A stretch of DNA of 39,351 nucleotides from Verrucomicrobiota bacterium (GCA_026398135.1 JAPLTN010000094.1:1-39351); one strand, 5' to 3'. Numbered from the stretch's first letter, positions 1 through 9,003 are shown. A program made the numbers and translations. Notes: a model not told the origin generated them from the letters alone.

Positions 1-1042
1 TGATGCCGCCGAGGGAGCCGAGTTTTTTGATCTGCTGCATCTGGGCGAGGAAGTCTTCGAGGTTGAAGTCTGCCTTGCGCATCTTTTCGGCCATCTTCTC
101 GGCCTCTTTCTGGTCGATGACCTCGGCGGCTTTTTCGACCAGGGAGACGACATCGCCCATGCCGAGGATGCGGGAGGCGAGGCGGTCGGGGTAAAAAATG
201 TCGAAGTCGGCGGTCTTTTCGCCGGTGCCGACGAATTTAACGGGGACGCCGGTGATGGACTTGATCGAAAGGGCGGCACCGCCGCGGGCGTCGCCGTCGA
301 GCTTGGTGAGGATGAGGCCGGTGAGCTGGAGGGCTTCGTGGAAGGTTTTGGCGACGTTGACCGCTTCCTGGCCGAGGGCGCCGTCGGCGACGAGCAGGAC
401 CTCGTCGGGCTGGATGCGGGCGCGGAGTTTTTTAACTTCCTCGATGAGGTCGGCGTCGATTTGCAGGCGGCCGGCGGTGTCGAAGAGGATGAGGTCGGCC
501 CCGGCGGCCTTGGCGGCGGCGAGGCCGGCTTCGCCGATGGCGGGCACGTCTCGGGAGACGCGGTCGGCGAAGAAGCCGAGGTCCTCCTGTTTGGAAAGGA
601 TTTCGAGCTGGTCGATGGCGGCGGGGCGGTAGATGTCGCAGGCGATGGCGAAGGGTTTGTTGTAGCCCTTTTTCTTGAGCAGGCGGCCGAGTTTGGCGGT
701 GGAGGTGGTCTTGCCTGAGCCGTGGAGGCCGACCATGAGGATTTTGAGCGGGCGGGCGGCGGAGAGGGTGTTGGTGCCTTCGCCGAGGAGGGCGACGAGC
801 TCGTCGTTGATGATTTTGACCACTTGCTGGCCGGGGGTGACGCCCTTGAGGACTTCCTGGCCGACGATCTTGGCTTTGACGCGTTCGATGAATTCGCGGG
901 CGACGCGGAAGTGCACGTCGGCGGAGAGCAGGGCGGTGCGGACTTCCTGGAGGGCGGCCTCCATGTTGGCCTCGGAGAGTTGGCCGACGCCGCGGAGGTT
1001 GCGCAGGGCGGAGGAAAGTTTGTCGGTGAGGGAGTCGAACAT
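1..1042 (-). CDS. ffh: Signal recognition particle protein Ffh (3' end outside window)
   Basis: Ffh is the SRP GTPase that binds signal sequences of nascent membrane and secreted proteins and delivers ribosomes to FtsY. The reading frame starts at the ATG at 1042 ([10 protein letters not shown]) and runs off the left edge, giving 347 codons. The helical N domain covers about residues 1-95. The GTPase domain follows, with a P-loop GLHGSGKTT near 105-113, the [12 protein letters not shown] stretch, DTAGRL, and the [10 protein letters not shown] motif. The visible end (about residue 325 on) enters the Met-rich M domain, so the RNA- and signal-binding part is missing only because the window ends. 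It diverges from the lipoprotein gene at 1162. Family assignment is very secure. Confidence 0.97.
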   Translation of the reverse strand, partial: MFDSLTDKLSSALRNLRGVGQLSEANMEAALQEVRTALLSADVHFRVAREFIERVKAKIVGQEVLKGVTPGQQVVKIINDELVALLGEGTNTLSAARPLKILMVGLHGSGKTTSTAKLGRLLKKKGYNKPFAIACDIYRPAAIDQLEILSKQEDLGFFADRVSRDVPAIGEAGLAAAKAAGADLILFDTAGRLQIDADLIEEVKKLRARIQPDEVLLVADGALGQEAVNVAKTFHEALQLTGLILTKLDGDARGGAALSIKSITGVPVKFVGTGEKTADFDIFYPDRLASRILGMGDVVSLVEKAAEVIDQKEAEKMAEKMRKADFNLEDFLAQMQQIKKLGSLGGI

Positions 1043-1161
1043 GGGAGCGGGGCAACGTGAGTGGCGGCGGGCGCGCTGGCAAGTCGGGCGGCGCGGGCGG
1101 CGGCGCAATTCCGCGTGCCGGTGCTTGCCAGCGGGGCGCGAGGCAGGGCAGGGTGCGAGGC

Positions 1162-1668
1162 ATGCGTTTCCTACGTCTCTCTGGTTGGCTGGGTTTGATT
1201 GCGCTCAGCTTGGTCGCGGCGGGCTGCGGCTCCGGTTCCTCGAAGAAGAAGAACTATCCGGTGACGGTGGCGCGATTCATGATGGAGGCCTCGGATCGCG
1301 AGGTGGGTTCGCTGATCCGTCTGCCGATCAGCGGCAGCACGATCAGTGTGTTGCCCAAGACCTATTTCACCGAGTATGACATCACGAAGTGCGAAGTGGT
1401 GGATAACGAGTTGGGGAAATGCCTGTATTTCCAATTTACCGAGCAGGCGGCGAGGGATCTCTACCGTCTTACGGCGACCAATCAGGGGCGGCGCTTAATC
1501 ACCACAGTGAACGGGGCCGCCGTCGGTGCGGTGCGTTTCGACCGGCCGATTTCCCAGGGTTTTGTCATTACCTACGTGGAGACGCCGGTGGGGGAACTGG
1601 AGGCGATGGCCAAGAATATCAATCTGACCTCGGCCGACGCGCGCAAAGAAGCGGAGAAGAAGCGCTAA
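1162..1668 (+). CDS. Lipoprotein with a SecD P1-like region
   Basis: A 168-aa predicted lipoprotein. The ATG at 1162 is preferred over an upstream start at 1057 because it begins a proper signal peptide: MRFLRLSG, a hydrophobic core, and the lipobox VAAGC. The mature part is about 145 residues. Residues from about 95 on ([20 protein letters not shown], then a [18 protein letters not shown] segment and a conserved G.V.TY) resemble the periplasmic P1 fold of SecD, where the pattern is a grlai..dGkvis.p.i..pI string. It lacks SecD's membrane segments. It sits 15 bases before the M23 peptidase gene, so the two are probably cotranscribed. The SecD likeness is my reading by eye; function is unknown. 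Confidence 0.8.
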   Translation: MRFLRLSGWLGLIALSLVAAGCGSGSSKKKNYPVTVARFMMEASDREVGSLIRLPISGSTISVLPKTYFTEYDITKCEVVDNELGKCLYFQFTEQAARDLYRLTATNQGRRLITTVNGAAVGAVRFDRPISQGFVITYVETPVGELEAMAKNINLTSADARKEAEKKR

Positions 1669-1683
1669 GGCGGCCGCTGCGTC

Positions 1684-2823
1684 ATGCTGGAAACGGTGCG
1701 CAATTCCCGGTTGGCGAGTTTGTGGCTCGGGGCCGTGATCGGCCTGGGCGGGTGTGATTTCCGGCCGGAGCAATCGAGTGTGGGGTCGTCTGGCGTGGCG
1801 ATGTTGCCCAAGGCCGGGGTGGCGCCGGCCAGGGTGCCGATGGCGCGTGAACCGAAAGTCGAATTGGTGTGGCCGGTGCCGAACAAAGCGTATCTTGAGG
1901 GCAAGGGACTGGAGGCGTTTATCCAGCCGACCGAATCGGGCGAAACGCTATCGGGCACCTTTGGCAGCGTGCGCAGCGCGGGGCGGCAGTTTCACGAGGG
2001 CTTAGATCTATTTCCGCTGAAGCGCGACGCGCGCGGAGAGGCTATGGATGAGGTGAGCGCGGCGATGTCCGGCGTGGTGCGGCATGTGAACCAGAACGCA
2101 GGGGCGAGCAGCTACGGGCGTTATGTGGTTATGGAGCACCCGGAGCAGTCGCCGCCGGTATATACGCTCTACGCACATCTGGCGGAGATAGCTCCCGGAG
2201 TGCGGCCCGGGGCGACGGTGGCGGCGGGGGCGCGGGTGGCGCGGATGGGGCGTTCGGCGGGTGGCTACACGATTCCGAAGGAGCGGGCGCATCTGCATTT
2301 CGAGATCGGGCTGCGTCTGACCGACCGGTTCCAAGCCTGGTATGATTCACGCGGGTTCGGCAGCCGTAACGAGCAGGGATCGTTCAACGGGATGAACTTG
2401 ATGGGCATCGATCCGCTGGCGGTTTTCGCGCGCTGGAAGGCGGGCGGTTTGAAGCGTCTCGACGAGGTGTTTAGCGAGTTGCCGGCGGCGGTGACGCTGC
2501 GCATCGCGCAGCCGGGCGAGCCGGACTTTTTGCGGCGTTACCCGAGCCTGGCCCGGCGTTTGGGGGGCGGAGCGGTGGGCGGGGGTTGGGAGATCGATTG
2601 CACGGCGACCGGAGTGCCGGTGCGCTGGCGGCAGGTGGCGGCGGGGGAGTTTGCCGGCTGGAAGCCGGGCGAGGTCCGCATTGTGGCGAGCGACGAGGGG
2701 TTGTTAAAAACGAATCGCGGGCGGGAACTGGTGGTCAAGCGCAAGGGCCGGGTGGTGGCGGGTGACGATTTGAATACGATGCTGGAACTGGTGTTGGGCT
2801 TTGGCCGGGTGAGCGCGCGTTGA
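1684..2823 (+). CDS. M23-family peptidoglycan endopeptidase lipoprotein
   Basis: A 379-aa predicted lipoprotein of the LytM/M23 zinc metallopeptidase family, which cuts peptide cross-links in peptidoglycan or activates amidases. The start is ATG 1684; a short signal peptide ends in GLGGC (Cys24). The catalytic domain spans about residues 85-215. The metal-binding FHEGLD has His104 and Asp108, and the second site HLHFE has His203 and His205, so all expected ligands are present. Between them is the usual YGRYVVMEH and YTLYAHL pattern. The last 130 residues have no domain I recognise. It follows the 1162 lipoprotein by 15 bases. The next genes converge on it from the other strand. Confidence 0.9.
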   Translation: MLETVRNSRLASLWLGAVIGLGGCDFRPEQSSVGSSGVAMLPKAGVAPARVPMAREPKVELVWPVPNKAYLEGKGLEAFIQPTESGETLSGTFGSVRSAGRQFHEGLDLFPLKRDARGEAMDEVSAAMSGVVRHVNQNAGASSYGRYVVMEHPEQSPPVYTLYAHLAEIAPGVRPGATVAAGARVARMGRSAGGYTIPKERAHLHFEIGLRLTDRFQAWYDSRGFGSRNEQGSFNGMNLMGIDPLAVFARWKAGGLKRLDEVFSELPAAVTLRIAQPGEPDFLRRYPSLARRLGGGAVGGGWEIDCTATGVPVRWRQVAAGEFAGWKPGEVRIVASDEGLLKTNRGRELVVKRKGRVVAGDDLNTMLELVLGFGRVSAR

Positions 2824-2848
2824 GGCGTGGCGCGGGTTCTCCGCGTAG

Positions 2849-2868
2849 GGCGTTCGCTGGCGAATGCC
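2849..2868. other. Hairpin in the convergent gap after the M23 gene
   Basis: An imperfect inverted repeat with arms ggcgttcgc and gcgaatgcc (one G-T pair) lies 25 bases after the M23 stop. It has no T-run, so it could be a factor-assisted 3' end or simply a repeat. The rest of 2824-2974 holds no open gene. Confidence 0.3.
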
Positions 2869-2901
2869 GGTTTGGTCGTTCATGGTCCGCCCGGCGAGTG
2901 C

Positions 2902-2927
2902 GGACGTCGGCGAGCGACGTCCCTACG
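2902..2927 (-). repeat. CTACA-edged palindrome, copy 1
   Basis: Arms ggacgtcg (2902-2909) and cgacgtcc (2915-2922) around gcgag, followed by ctacg. Read on the minus strand it is CGTAG then the palindrome, 53 bases after the oppC stop. It is one of five such elements in the window (others at 17249, 18770, 27112 and 28203): arm sequences differ but layout and flank are shared. Confidence 0.55.
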
Positions 2928-2974
2928 ACGGTGTTCGCAGCAACGCGGTTTAGGGCGCTTGAAAGCAAAAGGGC

Positions 2975-3940
2975 TCAGTCCTTGGCGGCGCGGACGTCGA
3001 GGGCGTCGCGCAGGCCGTCGCCGAGCAGGTTGAGGGCGAGCAGGGTGGTGGCGAAGAGGCCGCCGGGGAAAATCAGCAACCAAGGGAAGTCCTCCATTTT
3101 GTCCGCGCCGTCCTTGATCAAGGTGCCCCAGCTGCTCAGCGGGGCATCGACGCCGAGGCCGAGAAAACTGAGGAAACTCTCCAGCATCATCACGGCCGGA
3201 ATGGTGAGGGTGGTGAACACGATCACGGGGCCGAGCACGTTGGGGATGATATGGCGGAAAATGATGCGCGCGTGGCTGTAGCCGAGGGTGCGGGCGGCCT
3301 CGATGTATTCCATTTTTTTGACCGTAAGCACCTGGCCGCGCACGATGCGGGCCATGGTCAGCCACTCGACCGCGCCGATGGCGGCGAAGAGACCGACGAT
3401 CTTGCCGATGCCCTGGAGGTTTTTGAGGAAATCGAAACGGCGCAGCCAGGCGTCGAGGTCGTTCATCGGCTCCTTGAGGAAGACCATGATGAGGATGACA
3501 AAAATGGTGAAGGGCAGGGCGTAGAGGATGTCCACCACGCGCATGAGCAGGGCGTCGAGCTTGCCGCCGACGTAGCCGGCGACCGCGCCGTAGGTCACGC
3601 CGATGCTGAGCGCGACCAGCGAGGCGACGAAGCCGACCATGAGCGAGATGCGGCCGCCGTAGAGCACGCGGGCGAACTGGTCGCGGCCCAGCTCGTCGGT
3701 GCCGAACCAGTGGGCGGCGGACGGCGAAGTGGCGCCGAGGGAGAGGTTTTGATCGGCGTAGCCCTGGCCGAGGAAGGGCGGGACGACGATGCAGGTGAAT
3801 GCAAGCGCGAGCAGGAAAATGCCCGAGACCACGGCCAGGCGGTTGCGACGCAGGCGCAGCCAGGCGTCGCGGCCGGGCGAGTGCGGACGCTCGGCGGCGG
3901 CGGGCGGGACGGATGGGGCGGTTGCGGGGGCGGCGATCAT
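2975..3940 (-). CDS. oppC: Oligopeptide/dipeptide ABC transporter permease, OppC/DppC type
   Basis: A 321-aa inner-membrane permease of a peptide importer. The start is ATG 3940, which overlaps the oppB stop (ATGA at 3937-3940). The longer open frame upstream is only antisense noise inside oppB. The N-terminus has a cytosolic stretch and first membrane helix (residues about 35-55). The HWFGTDELGRDQFARVLYGG signature is typical of OppC/DppC. Further helices follow, with the EAA coupling loop EAARTLGYSHARIIFRHIIP, and the gene ends in DALDVRAAKD as usual for the family. It is the last gene of the run oppA-oppB-oppC. No OppD/OppF ATPase gene lies next to it in this window. Confidence 0.93.
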   Translation of the reverse strand: MIAAPATAPSVPPAAAERPHSPGRDAWLRLRRNRLAVVSGIFLLALAFTCIVVPPFLGQGYADQNLSLGATSPSAAHWFGTDELGRDQFARVLYGGRISLMVGFVASLVALSIGVTYGAVAGYVGGKLDALLMRVVDILYALPFTIFVILIMVFLKEPMNDLDAWLRRFDFLKNLQGIGKIVGLFAAIGAVEWLTMARIVRGQVLTVKKMEYIEAARTLGYSHARIIFRHIIPNVLGPVIVFTTLTIPAVMMLESFLSFLGLGVDAPLSSWGTLIKDGADKMEDFPWLLIFPGGLFATTLLALNLLGDGLRDALDVRAAKD

Positions 3941-4935
3941 TCGAATTTGAGGCGCGGGTTTAGCCAGACCTGGATCACGTCCACCACGAGGTTGAGGCCG
4001 ACGATGAGGCCGGCGTAGAGCAGCACGGTGCCGCTGACCAAGGTGTAGTCGCGGTTGAAGGCGGAGTTGACGAATTCGCGCCCGAGGCCGGGGATTTGGA
4101 AGATGGTCTCGATCACGAAGGAGCCCGAGATGATGCCTGCGATGGCGGGGCCGAGGAAGGTGACGACGGGCAGCAGGCCGCCGCGCAGGGCGTGGCGCAG
4201 GACGATGCGGAGTTCGGAGGCGCCCTTGGCCCGGGCGGTGCGGATGTAGTCCTGATTGAGCACTTCGAGCATGCCGCCGCGGGTGAGGCGGGCGATGTAG
4301 GCGGCGTAAACCAGGCCGAGGGTGGCGGCGGGCAGCACGCGGTCTGCGGCGATATACCAGCCGGAGGCGTTGAACCAGCGCAGGTGCAGGGCGAAGAGCA
4401 GGACGAGCAGCGGGCCCATCACGAAGGTGGGCACGCAGATGCCGACCATGGCGAGGGTGGAGGCGGCGTAGTCCACGCCGGTGTTTTTGCGCATGGCGGC
4501 CAGCACGCCGAGGGTGATGCCGAGGGCGAGGGCGACGAGCAGGGCCCAGAGCCCGAGTTCGAGCGAGGCGGGCAGCTTGCCGGCGATGATCTCGTTGACC
4601 GTGCGGTTGGGGTATTTGAAGGACGGGCCGAGGTTGATGCCGAAGGCGGCTTGCAGGTCGAAGTCGAGGGTGCCGTTGCGGTCGGCGTCGGCAAAGAGCC
4701 GCCACGGGGCGAAACGCTTGGGCGCGAGGTCCGCGAGGTAGCTCAGGTATTGGCGGCCGAGGGGCTTATCGAGGCCGTAGTGGGCCTCGAGGTTTTGCAT
4801 AATCTCCTTGGAGACGGCTTTCTCTGCGGTGAAAGGGCCGCCGGGCACGAGGCGCAGCATGAAAAACGTCGCGGTCACGATCACCAGGAGCACCGGGATT
4901 GTTTCGAGCAGACGTTTGAGGATGAAGCGGAGCAT
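3937..4935 (-). CDS. oppB: Oligopeptide/dipeptide ABC transporter permease, OppB/DppB type
   Basis: A 332-aa inner-membrane permease pairing with OppC. The start is ATG 4935 (MLRFILKRLLETIPVLLVIV), giving the classic first helix of OppB. After it come FFMLRLVPGGPF and an LDKPLGRQYLSYL segment, both usual for the family. The periplasmic part carries an insert of about 30 residues around a DADRNGTLDFDLQ stretch that looks like an EF-hand-type acidic loop, which is not standard. Later helices include the EAA loop RTARAKGASELRIVLRHALR. It is coupled to oppC by a 4-base overlap and separated from oppA by 64 bases that contain a short repeat. Confidence 0.93.
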   Translation of the reverse strand: MLRFILKRLLETIPVLLVIVTATFFMLRLVPGGPFTAEKAVSKEIMQNLEAHYGLDKPLGRQYLSYLADLAPKRFAPWRLFADADRNGTLDFDLQAAFGINLGPSFKYPNRTVNEIIAGKLPASLELGLWALLVALALGITLGVLAAMRKNTGVDYAASTLAMVGICVPTFVMGPLLVLLFALHLRWFNASGWYIAADRVLPAATLGLVYAAYIARLTRGGMLEVLNQDYIRTARAKGASELRIVLRHALRGGLLPVVTFLGPAIAGIISGSFVIETIFQIPGLGREFVNSAFNRDYTLVSGTVLLYAGLIVGLNLVVDVIQVWLNPRLKFE

Positions 4936-4953
4936 GGCGAAAAAAACGGAAAG

Positions 4954-4979
4954 GCGGAAAAGCTGAAAGGCTGAAACAG
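4954..4979. repeat. Short repeat family D (gcggaaaagctgaaaggctg), copy 1
   Basis: A degenerate tandem string between oppA and oppB. Its first 23 bases recur exactly at 19688 between pabB and pabC. It leaves the operon intact. Confidence 0.6.
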
Positions 4980-4999
4980 AGCGGCAGTGGGTTTGTGAC

Positions 5000-6622
5000 T
5001 TAGTTGGCGAGGTCGAGGTATTGCCAGCCGCGGTTGTCGAGGATGTTGGAGGACCAGTTGCGCACTTTAGGACTAAGGAGGTAAACGCGTTTGTAGAAGT
5101 AGAGCGGGAGCACGGGCAGGTCGCGGGTGATGATAGCGTCGAGCTCGCGGTAGATGGCCATGCGGGCGGGTTCGTCGGGCGCGTTGAGCGCGGTGGCGAG
5201 CAGGCGGTCGTAGGCAGGGTTGGCGTAGCCGGTGTTGTTGTTGCCGCCGCCCGAAACCCAGAGATCGAGGAAAGTGTGCGGGTCGGGGTAGTCGCCGATC
5301 CAGCCGGAGCGGGCGACGTCGAAGGCGAGGCTGTGCTGCGAATCGAGATACACCTTCCACTCCTCATTCCGCAGAGCGACGTCCACGCCAAGGCCGGTTT
5401 TCCACATTTGCTGGATGGCCTCGGCGACAACCTTGTGGGCCTCCATTGTGTTGTGGAGAATTTCGATCCGGCGCAGGCCGCGACCCTCGGGGTAACCGGC
5501 GGCGGCAAGCAGGCGGCGGGCCTCGGCGAGTTCGGGGCGCAGCACTTCGCCGGGGGTGAAACCGGCGTAGGGCGGGGTGAAGTGGAGGGCGGGTTCCTGA
5601 CCGGCGCGCAGGATGTTTTTAACGATGGCTTCGCGGTCGATGGCGAGGGCAAGCGCGCGGCGCACGCGGGCGTCGTCGAGCGGGGGGCGGGTGGTGTTGA
5701 AACGGTAAAAATAGGTTCCATAGTAGGGCGCGATCACCAGCGGGGAGGCGGGCTGGCTGCGGTAGGCGTCGATGCGGCCGAGAGGTACGGTCTGGGTGAC
5801 GTGGAGCTGGCCGCCGCGAAACATACGTTCCTCGGCGTCTTCAGAGTCCACCGCGTAGAAGGCGATGCCGTCGAGACGGGGCGTGACCGCGCCGCGGTAG
5901 GTTGGGGAGCGTTCCACCGTGATCATTTGGTTGGACAGCCAGGTTTTGAGCACGAAGGGGCCGTTGCCGACGAAGTTGGCGGGGAGGGTCCAGCGGCTGC
6001 CGCGCCTGTCGGCGGGGCCGAATTTTTCGATGGTGGGCAGGTGAACCGGGAACCACGAGTAGTGCTTGAGCGCTTCGAGCAGGTAGGGAACGGGGTGTTT
6101 TAGACGCAGGACGAGGGTGTGGTCGTCGGGGGCGGAGAAGCCGGTCTGGGCGAAGTCGGTGATTTTGCCTTTAGTGAACTCTTCTGCGCCGACGACGTGG
6201 TGGAGCTTGTAGGCGTATTCGGAACCGAGGGACGGGGTGAGAATGCGTTGGAAGGAGCGGAGGAAATCGCGGGCGGTGAGCGAATCGCCGTTGGACCAGC
6301 GGGCGTCGGGGCGGAGGTGGAAGGTCCAGGTGAGTTTGTCGGGCGAGGTTTCCCAGCGTTCGGCGACGCCGGGGGCGGTGCCTTCGCTGGAGGCATCGTA
6401 GGTGACGAGGCCCTCAAAGAGCGCGCTGATGATGTGGTGCTCGGTGACGCCGGTGACGATGTGCGGGTCGAGGTCCTGGGGTTCGGTGCCGTTGCCGAAG
6501 CGGAGGATTTTGGGGCCAGGGGTGGCGTCGAGCGCGGGGGCTTTGGCGCAGCCGGGGGCGAGCAAAGCTGCTCCGAGCAAGAGGAGGGCGGGGATTGGAG
6601 CGACGAGTAGGCGGGCGCGCAT
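5000..6622 (-). CDS. oppA: Peptide ABC transporter substrate-binding lipoprotein (OppA/DppA family)
   Basis: A 540-aa solute-binding protein of family 5 that would capture peptides outside the inner membrane and hand them to OppBC. The start is ATG 6622. The signal peptide ends in a lipobox LAPGC (Cys25), so it is probably lipid-anchored. Typical family-5 landmarks are visible: a GTEPQDLDPHIVTG start, LFEGLVTYD, the AERWETSPDKLTWTFHLRPD block, RWSNGDSLTARDFLRSFQRI, and a late ARSGWIGDYPDPHTFLDLW. The last is characteristic of oligopeptide-binding proteins. It is 32 bases downstream of dus and heads the transporter genes. The ligand cannot be told from sequence alone. Confidence 0.94.
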   Translation of the reverse strand: MRARLLVAPIPALLLLGAALLAPGCAKAPALDATPGPKILRFGNGTEPQDLDPHIVTGVTEHHIISALFEGLVTYDASSEGTAPGVAERWETSPDKLTWTFHLRPDARWSNGDSLTARDFLRSFQRILTPSLGSEYAYKLHHVVGAEEFTKGKITDFAQTGFSAPDDHTLVLRLKHPVPYLLEALKHYSWFPVHLPTIEKFGPADRRGSRWTLPANFVGNGPFVLKTWLSNQMITVERSPTYRGAVTPRLDGIAFYAVDSEDAEERMFRGGQLHVTQTVPLGRIDAYRSQPASPLVIAPYYGTYFYRFNTTRPPLDDARVRRALALAIDREAIVKNILRAGQEPALHFTPPYAGFTPGEVLRPELAEARRLLAAAGYPEGRGLRRIEILHNTMEAHKVVAEAIQQMWKTGLGVDVALRNEEWKVYLDSQHSLAFDVARSGWIGDYPDPHTFLDLWVSGGGNNNTGYANPAYDRLLATALNAPDEPARMAIYRELDAIITRDLPVLPLYFYKRVYLLSPKVRNWSSNILDNRGWQYLDLAN

Positions 6623-6654
6623 GGGGGACGGGGAGAGCAGGGGACGGGCCGTTT

Positions 6655-7806
6655 TCAGGCGCTGATGGATTCGAGCGAACACCCGTCGGCGTCGGGGGTT
6701 TCGCAGTTGGGACGGGCGATGACGCCGGCGTAGGGTTCGATGGCGAAGGGGTGGTCGCGGCGGGCGAGCAGGTGTTCGGCGCAGACGGCGAAGAGCTCGG
6801 CCTCGGTCATGGCGCGGCGCATGGCGTGAAGGAATTTGCCCTCGGGATCGACGGATTGGCCGACGAAGTTGAGGAACTTTTTCATGCGGGCGACGTGGGC
6901 GCGTTCGGACGCCGGGGCGGCGTCCGAGCTGGGAGCAGGGAGCGGGGAGCCGGGAGCCGAATCCAGGGCAAGAAAGCCGGTGGCGGTGGCCTGGTAAAGG
7001 GCGTGGATGTAGCCGTGGACGTCGCCCAGGGTGGGGGCGAAGACGGGTGCGCCGGCGAGGTGTTCGCGAATCTGGCGAAAGAGCCAGGGGTTGCGGATGG
7101 CGTGGCGGCCGCACATCACGCCGGCCGCGCCGGTTTCGGCGAGGATGCGGGCGGCGGCGGCGGCGCTGGTGACGTTGCCATTGGCAATGACCGGGCAGGG
7201 CACGGAGCGCACGGCGCGGGCGATCTGGTCGTAGTGGACCTCGCTGCGATACATTTCCTTCACGGTGCGGCCGTGGACGACGAGCAGGTCCACGCGGTGG
7301 CGGGCGACGGCGGCGAGGATGCGGTCGAAGTGGCGCGTGTCCTCGAAGCCGATGCGCATTTTGACGGTTAAGAGGCCGGGGGTGCAGGCGCGCAGGGCGG
7401 CGAGGATGGCATCCACGTGGTCGGGGTCGCGGAGGAGGCCGCCGCCGACGTTTTTCTTGTAAACCTTGGGGGCGGGGCAGCCGAGGTTGAGGTCGATGCC
7501 GGCCACGGGGTGGCGGAGCAGAAGGGCGACGGTGCGTTGGAGGTGGGGGATTTCCTCGCCAATGAGCTGGGCGAAGACGGGGCGGCCGGTGGCGTTTTCG
7601 TCGATCGAGCGCAGGATGTGGGCCTCGGGGCGGGACTGGGCGTGGACGCGGAGAAATTCGGTAACGTAGTAATCGGGCGGTCCGTAGCGGGCGATCAGGC
7701 CCATGAAGGCCAGGTCGGTGACGTCCTGCATCGGGGCCAGCGCGGTGAGGGGCTGGCCGGCGAGCTGGGGCGCGGGCAGGGCGGCGGGCGAAGACGGTGA
7801 GGGCAC
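6655..7806 (-). CDS. dus: tRNA-dihydrouridine synthase
   Basis: An FMN- and NADPH-dependent enzyme reducing uridines in tRNA D-loops. The N-terminal TIM barrel shows LTALAPMQDVTDLAFM, the catalytic-cysteine motif NLGCPAPKV (Cys110), VKMRIGFEDT, VVHGRTVKEMY, and the FMN-phosphate site VIANGNVTS and GAAGVMCGRHAIRNPW. A helical C-terminal domain follows. The start is taken as GTG 7806, 33 bases after the DUF151 gene; no strong ribosome site is visible. At 383 residues it is slightly long. Part of the excess is a Pro/Ser/Ala insert near 283-293 produced by an in-frame short repeat. Subtype (A, B or C) is not clear. Confidence 0.93.
   Translation of the reverse strand: MPSPSSPAALPAPQLAGQPLTALAPMQDVTDLAFMGLIARYGPPDYYVTEFLRVHAQSRPEAHILRSIDENATGRPVFAQLIGEEIPHLQRTVALLLRHPVAGIDLNLGCPAPKVYKKNVGGGLLRDPDHVDAILAALRACTPGLLTVKMRIGFEDTRHFDRILAAVARHRVDLLVVHGRTVKEMYRSEVHYDQIARAVRSVPCPVIANGNVTSAAAAARILAETGAAGVMCGRHAIRNPWLFRQIREHLAGAPVFAPTLGDVHGYIHALYQATATGFLALDSAPGSPLPAPSSDAAPASERAHVARMKKFLNFVGQSVDPEGKFLHAMRRAMTEAELFAVCAEHLLARRDHPFAIEPYAGVIARPNCETPDADGCSLESISA
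6927..6958. repeat. Short repeat family A (gggagc strings) in frame inside dus
   Basis: Tandem variants of ggagcgggga inside the dus coding region. They encode a Pro/Ala/Ser linker at about residues 283-293 and keep the frame. The same family recurs inside the methyltransferase gene (17987), upstream of it (18583-18625) and inside pabB (20581). Confidence 0.6.
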
Positions 7807-7839
7807 GCGGGCGGAGGCGTGGGTTGCGGGGGCGGCGGG

Positions 7840-8346
7840 TTATTTGCCGTCGTCTTCGTCGTCTTCAGCGGGAGCGTCGTCCGAGGCTTCGGCGGCGGCC
7901 TCGGCTTGTTGTTTACGCACGCGTTCGAGGATCTCGGTCATGTCCTCGACGGCGTCGTAAACCGTCTTGGCGACGAGGATCGGGCGGCGGTGGGCGAGGG
8001 CGAGTGCGATGCTGTCGCTGGGGCGGGCGTCGAGTTCGACGATTTTCTGGCCGAGCTCGTTTTTCATGCGCAGGAGGATGCGGGCGAAGAAAGTGCCGTC
8101 CTTCACGTCGTTGACGACGACGTGCTCGAGGGTGACGCCGAGGCCGGTGAGGATGTGGCCGATGAGATCGTGGGTGAGGGGGCGCTCTTTTTTGACGCCG
8201 TCGAGGGACATCTGGATGGCGTTGCCGACGGAGTGATCGACGTAGATGACGAAGGTTTTGTCTTCGTCGCCGATGAAGACGGCGCAGCCGTTGGCGGTGG
8301 GCATGACGCCTTTGACGGAGACGGGGAGAACGGGTGCGGAGGCCAT
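7840..8346 (-). CDS. Bifunctional nuclease family protein (DUF151)
   Basis: A 168-aa member of the DUF151/BFN family, small proteins with reported DNase and RNase activity in plants and found widely in bacteria. The start is ATG 8346. The family core is clear: CAVFIGDEDKTFVIYVDHSVG, a LTHDLIGHILTGLG stretch, VNDVKDGTFFARILLRM, and the conserved ARPSDSIALALAHRRPI. The C-terminus is an acidic tail (AEAAAEASDDAPAEDDEDD), probably disordered. It is the first gene of the minus run continuing into dus and oppABC. Cellular role in this organism is unknown. Confidence 0.9.
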   Translation of the reverse strand: MASAPVLPVSVKGVMPTANGCAVFIGDEDKTFVIYVDHSVGNAIQMSLDGVKKERPLTHDLIGHILTGLGVTLEHVVVNDVKDGTFFARILLRMKNELGQKIVELDARPSDSIALALAHRRPILVAKTVYDAVEDMTEILERVRKQQAEAAAEASDDAPAEDDEDDGK

Positions 8347-8477
8347 GGTGTGTGGCAGGACTGTCCGCCAAGGGCGGGGTGCGGGGCAAGCTTTGGCGCG
8401 TGCAGGCAGGCGAACGGGGTATGGGGACGATGTTAACCGGGATGAGCGGATGGGACGTGAGGGAGTTAACCGCTAAT

Positions 8478-8557
8478 GCGGAGGGCCAATGGCCTCCGCC
8501 TGGGTTTTGCGGCAGGCCAAGCCTGCATGGGGTGGCGATGTTTCGGCCAATGGCCTC
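8478..8557. repeat. Clustered small inverted repeats in the 8347-8609 gap
   Basis: This 263-base gap has no gene. It holds a bulged palindrome at 8478-8499 around gccaatggc, a clean hairpin at 8512-8526 (gcaggc, caa, gcctgc), and a direct repeat of ggccaatggcctc at 8484 and 8545. They could end transcription of the YciI gene or be REP-like debris; there is no T-run. Confidence 0.4.
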
Positions 8558-8609
8558 AGTTTTGTGGTGCGCGCCGGGTTTCGGACACCTGGTGTGGACG
8601 GAAACGGAC

Positions 8610-8951
8610 TCAATGGAAGGGGCGGACTTCCACCGAGGCGCGGCAGGCGGTGGCGGCCTTGCGTCCCCACGCCAAGGCGGCTTCGAGGTCGGCGACTTCG
8701 AGGACCCAGAAGCCGCCCACGTGTTCGGGGCTTGTTAGGTAGGGCCCATCGGTAAGCAAGACGCTGCCGTCTGGCTGTAGGCGCAGGGATTTGGCGGCGG
8801 TGAGCGGTTGCAGGCCGCCGACGAATTTGCGGATGCCGGCGGCTTTCATATCGTCGTTCAGCGCGTCGATCGCGCGGGACATCGCCTCGTCTTCGGCGGC
8901 GAAGGGGTCGTAATTATTGGGGCGGTGAATCGCGACGAGGTATTTAGGCAT
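8610..8951 (-). CDS. YciI-like (YCII/DGPF domain) protein
   Basis: A 113-aa protein of the YCII-related superfamily, a small ferredoxin-like dimeric fold. The start is ATG 8951 (MPKYLVAIH). The family signature appears as LTDGPYLTSPEHVGGFWVLE at about residues 66-85, followed by DLEAALAWGRK. Relatives are often fused to or encoded beside ECF sigma factors, but no sigma factor gene is next to it here. It stands alone between gaps of 263 and 114 bases. Biochemical role is not known for most members. Confidence 0.85.
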   Translation of the reverse strand: MPKYLVAIHRPNNYDPFAAEDEAMSRAIDALNDDMKAAGIRKFVGGLQPLTAAKSLRLQPDGSVLLTDGPYLTSPEHVGGFWVLEVADLEAALAWGRKAATACRASVEVRPFH

Positions 8952-9003
8952 GATTTTTCAGGGTGTTGGTTTCTCAATAAAGTCCATGTATGGGACTAAG
9001 TGG

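Noticed and set aside
2975-5721. Long N-terminal extensions in front of oppC and oppB
   Set aside because: The extra residues are frame shadows of the upstream oppB and oppA genes. True starts are fixed by ATGA coupling and family N-termini.
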